A stretch of DNA of 22,634 nucleotides from an uncultured Collinsella sp. (GTDB taxonomy: Bacteria > Actinomycetota > Coriobacteriia > Coriobacteriales > Coriobacteriaceae): positions 1 through 22,634 of the forward strand of contig URNM01000015.1 in the NCBI GenBank assembly GCA_900549185.1, read 5' to 3'. Positions 22,589 through 22,634 of the stretch are shown piece by piece. The first letter of the stretch is position 1, and each line of letters starts with the position of its first letter. The notes under the pieces were generated by a model, which saw only the letters and a list, made by a program, of their open reading frames with translations, was not told where the DNA came from and did no database searches. The position numbers were made by a program, and so were the translations under genes.

Positions 22589-22634
22589 CTGTCTCTTATA
22601 CACATCTGACGCTGCCGACGACTTAGTCGAGTGT
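22589..22634. other. Nextera adapter and index sequence (artifact)
   Basis: Starts with CTGTCTCTTATACACATCT, the reverse complement of the Tn5 mosaic end, continues with GACGCTGCCGACGA of the read-1 adapter, then nine bases (CTTAGTCGA) and GTGT. The last 13 bases look like an index followed by the start of the P5 tail. None of this is genomic. Confidence 0.97.

Noticed and set aside
20344..22626. A 760-codon plus-strand open frame ending in VSYTHLTLPTT
   Set aside because: It is antisense to two real genes, and its C-terminus is translated Nextera adapter.

Overview
The window is a GC-rich stretch whose protein-coding genes, both tRNAs and most clear terminators all lie on the minus strand. 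Gene content (seleniferous and molybdenum enzymes, a HycI-type hydrogenase protease, FocA-type channel, tig-clpP-clpX, valS-folC) and codon use suggest an anaerobic high-GC Gram-positive gut bacterium of the Coriobacteriia, perhaps Collinsella-like. That placement is inference; no 16S or marker phylogeny is available. Both ends carry Nextera transposase adapter sequence (1-21 and 22589-22634), so the genomic part is about 22-22588 and the last gene is cut by the insert end, not by biology.

Read in the direction of transcription (right to left): a 3' fragment of a hycI-like hydrogenase maturation protease, a focA-like formate/nitrite channel, a cytoplasmic molybdopterin oxidoreductase with a Cys metal ligand, selA and selB (ATGA overlap), the selenocysteine tRNA selC with its own promoter and terminator, mobA, and a small DUF3343 protein with an unusual Cys-rich N-terminus. 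This half (about 14.3-22.6 kb) is a selenium/molybdenum/formate island. The machinery to make and insert selenocysteine (SelD not seen) sits beside the cofactor nucleotide transferase and a formate channel, which suggests that a formate dehydrogenase or formate hydrogenlyase lies just outside the window. No UGA-containing selenoprotein gene was seen inside it.

Next come gdhA (glutamate dehydrogenase) with a strong terminator, then a two-gene molybdenum hydroxylase operon: a FAD subunit, and a fused [2Fe-2S]/Mo subunit with the architecture of E. coli XdhD. MobA makes the guanine-dinucleotide form of the cofactor used by DMSO-reductase-type enzymes such as the one at 19207; XdhD-type enzymes usually use a cytosine form, so mobA does not automatically serve this pair.

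The left half is housekeeping: tRNA-Leu(UAG), trigger factor, clpP and clpX (protein folding and quality control), valS, and folC. ClpP and clpX are separated by one base. An intrinsic-terminator-like hairpin lies directly in front of folC.

The intergenic spaces are the most unusual part. Four copies (one truncated) of an inverted repeat with ends TTGCGGTG/CACCGCAA occur at 43-63, 8385-8453, 12525-12599 and 15641-15707, always downstream of genes. The arms differ between copies, yet each copy is self-complementary. A 62-bp-period degenerate tandem repeat ends in a 16-bp perfect hairpin at 8483-8662, and a 108-bp imperfect palindrome with perfect 20-bp outer arms lies at 1573-1680. No CRISPR array, insertion sequence or phage gene was found.
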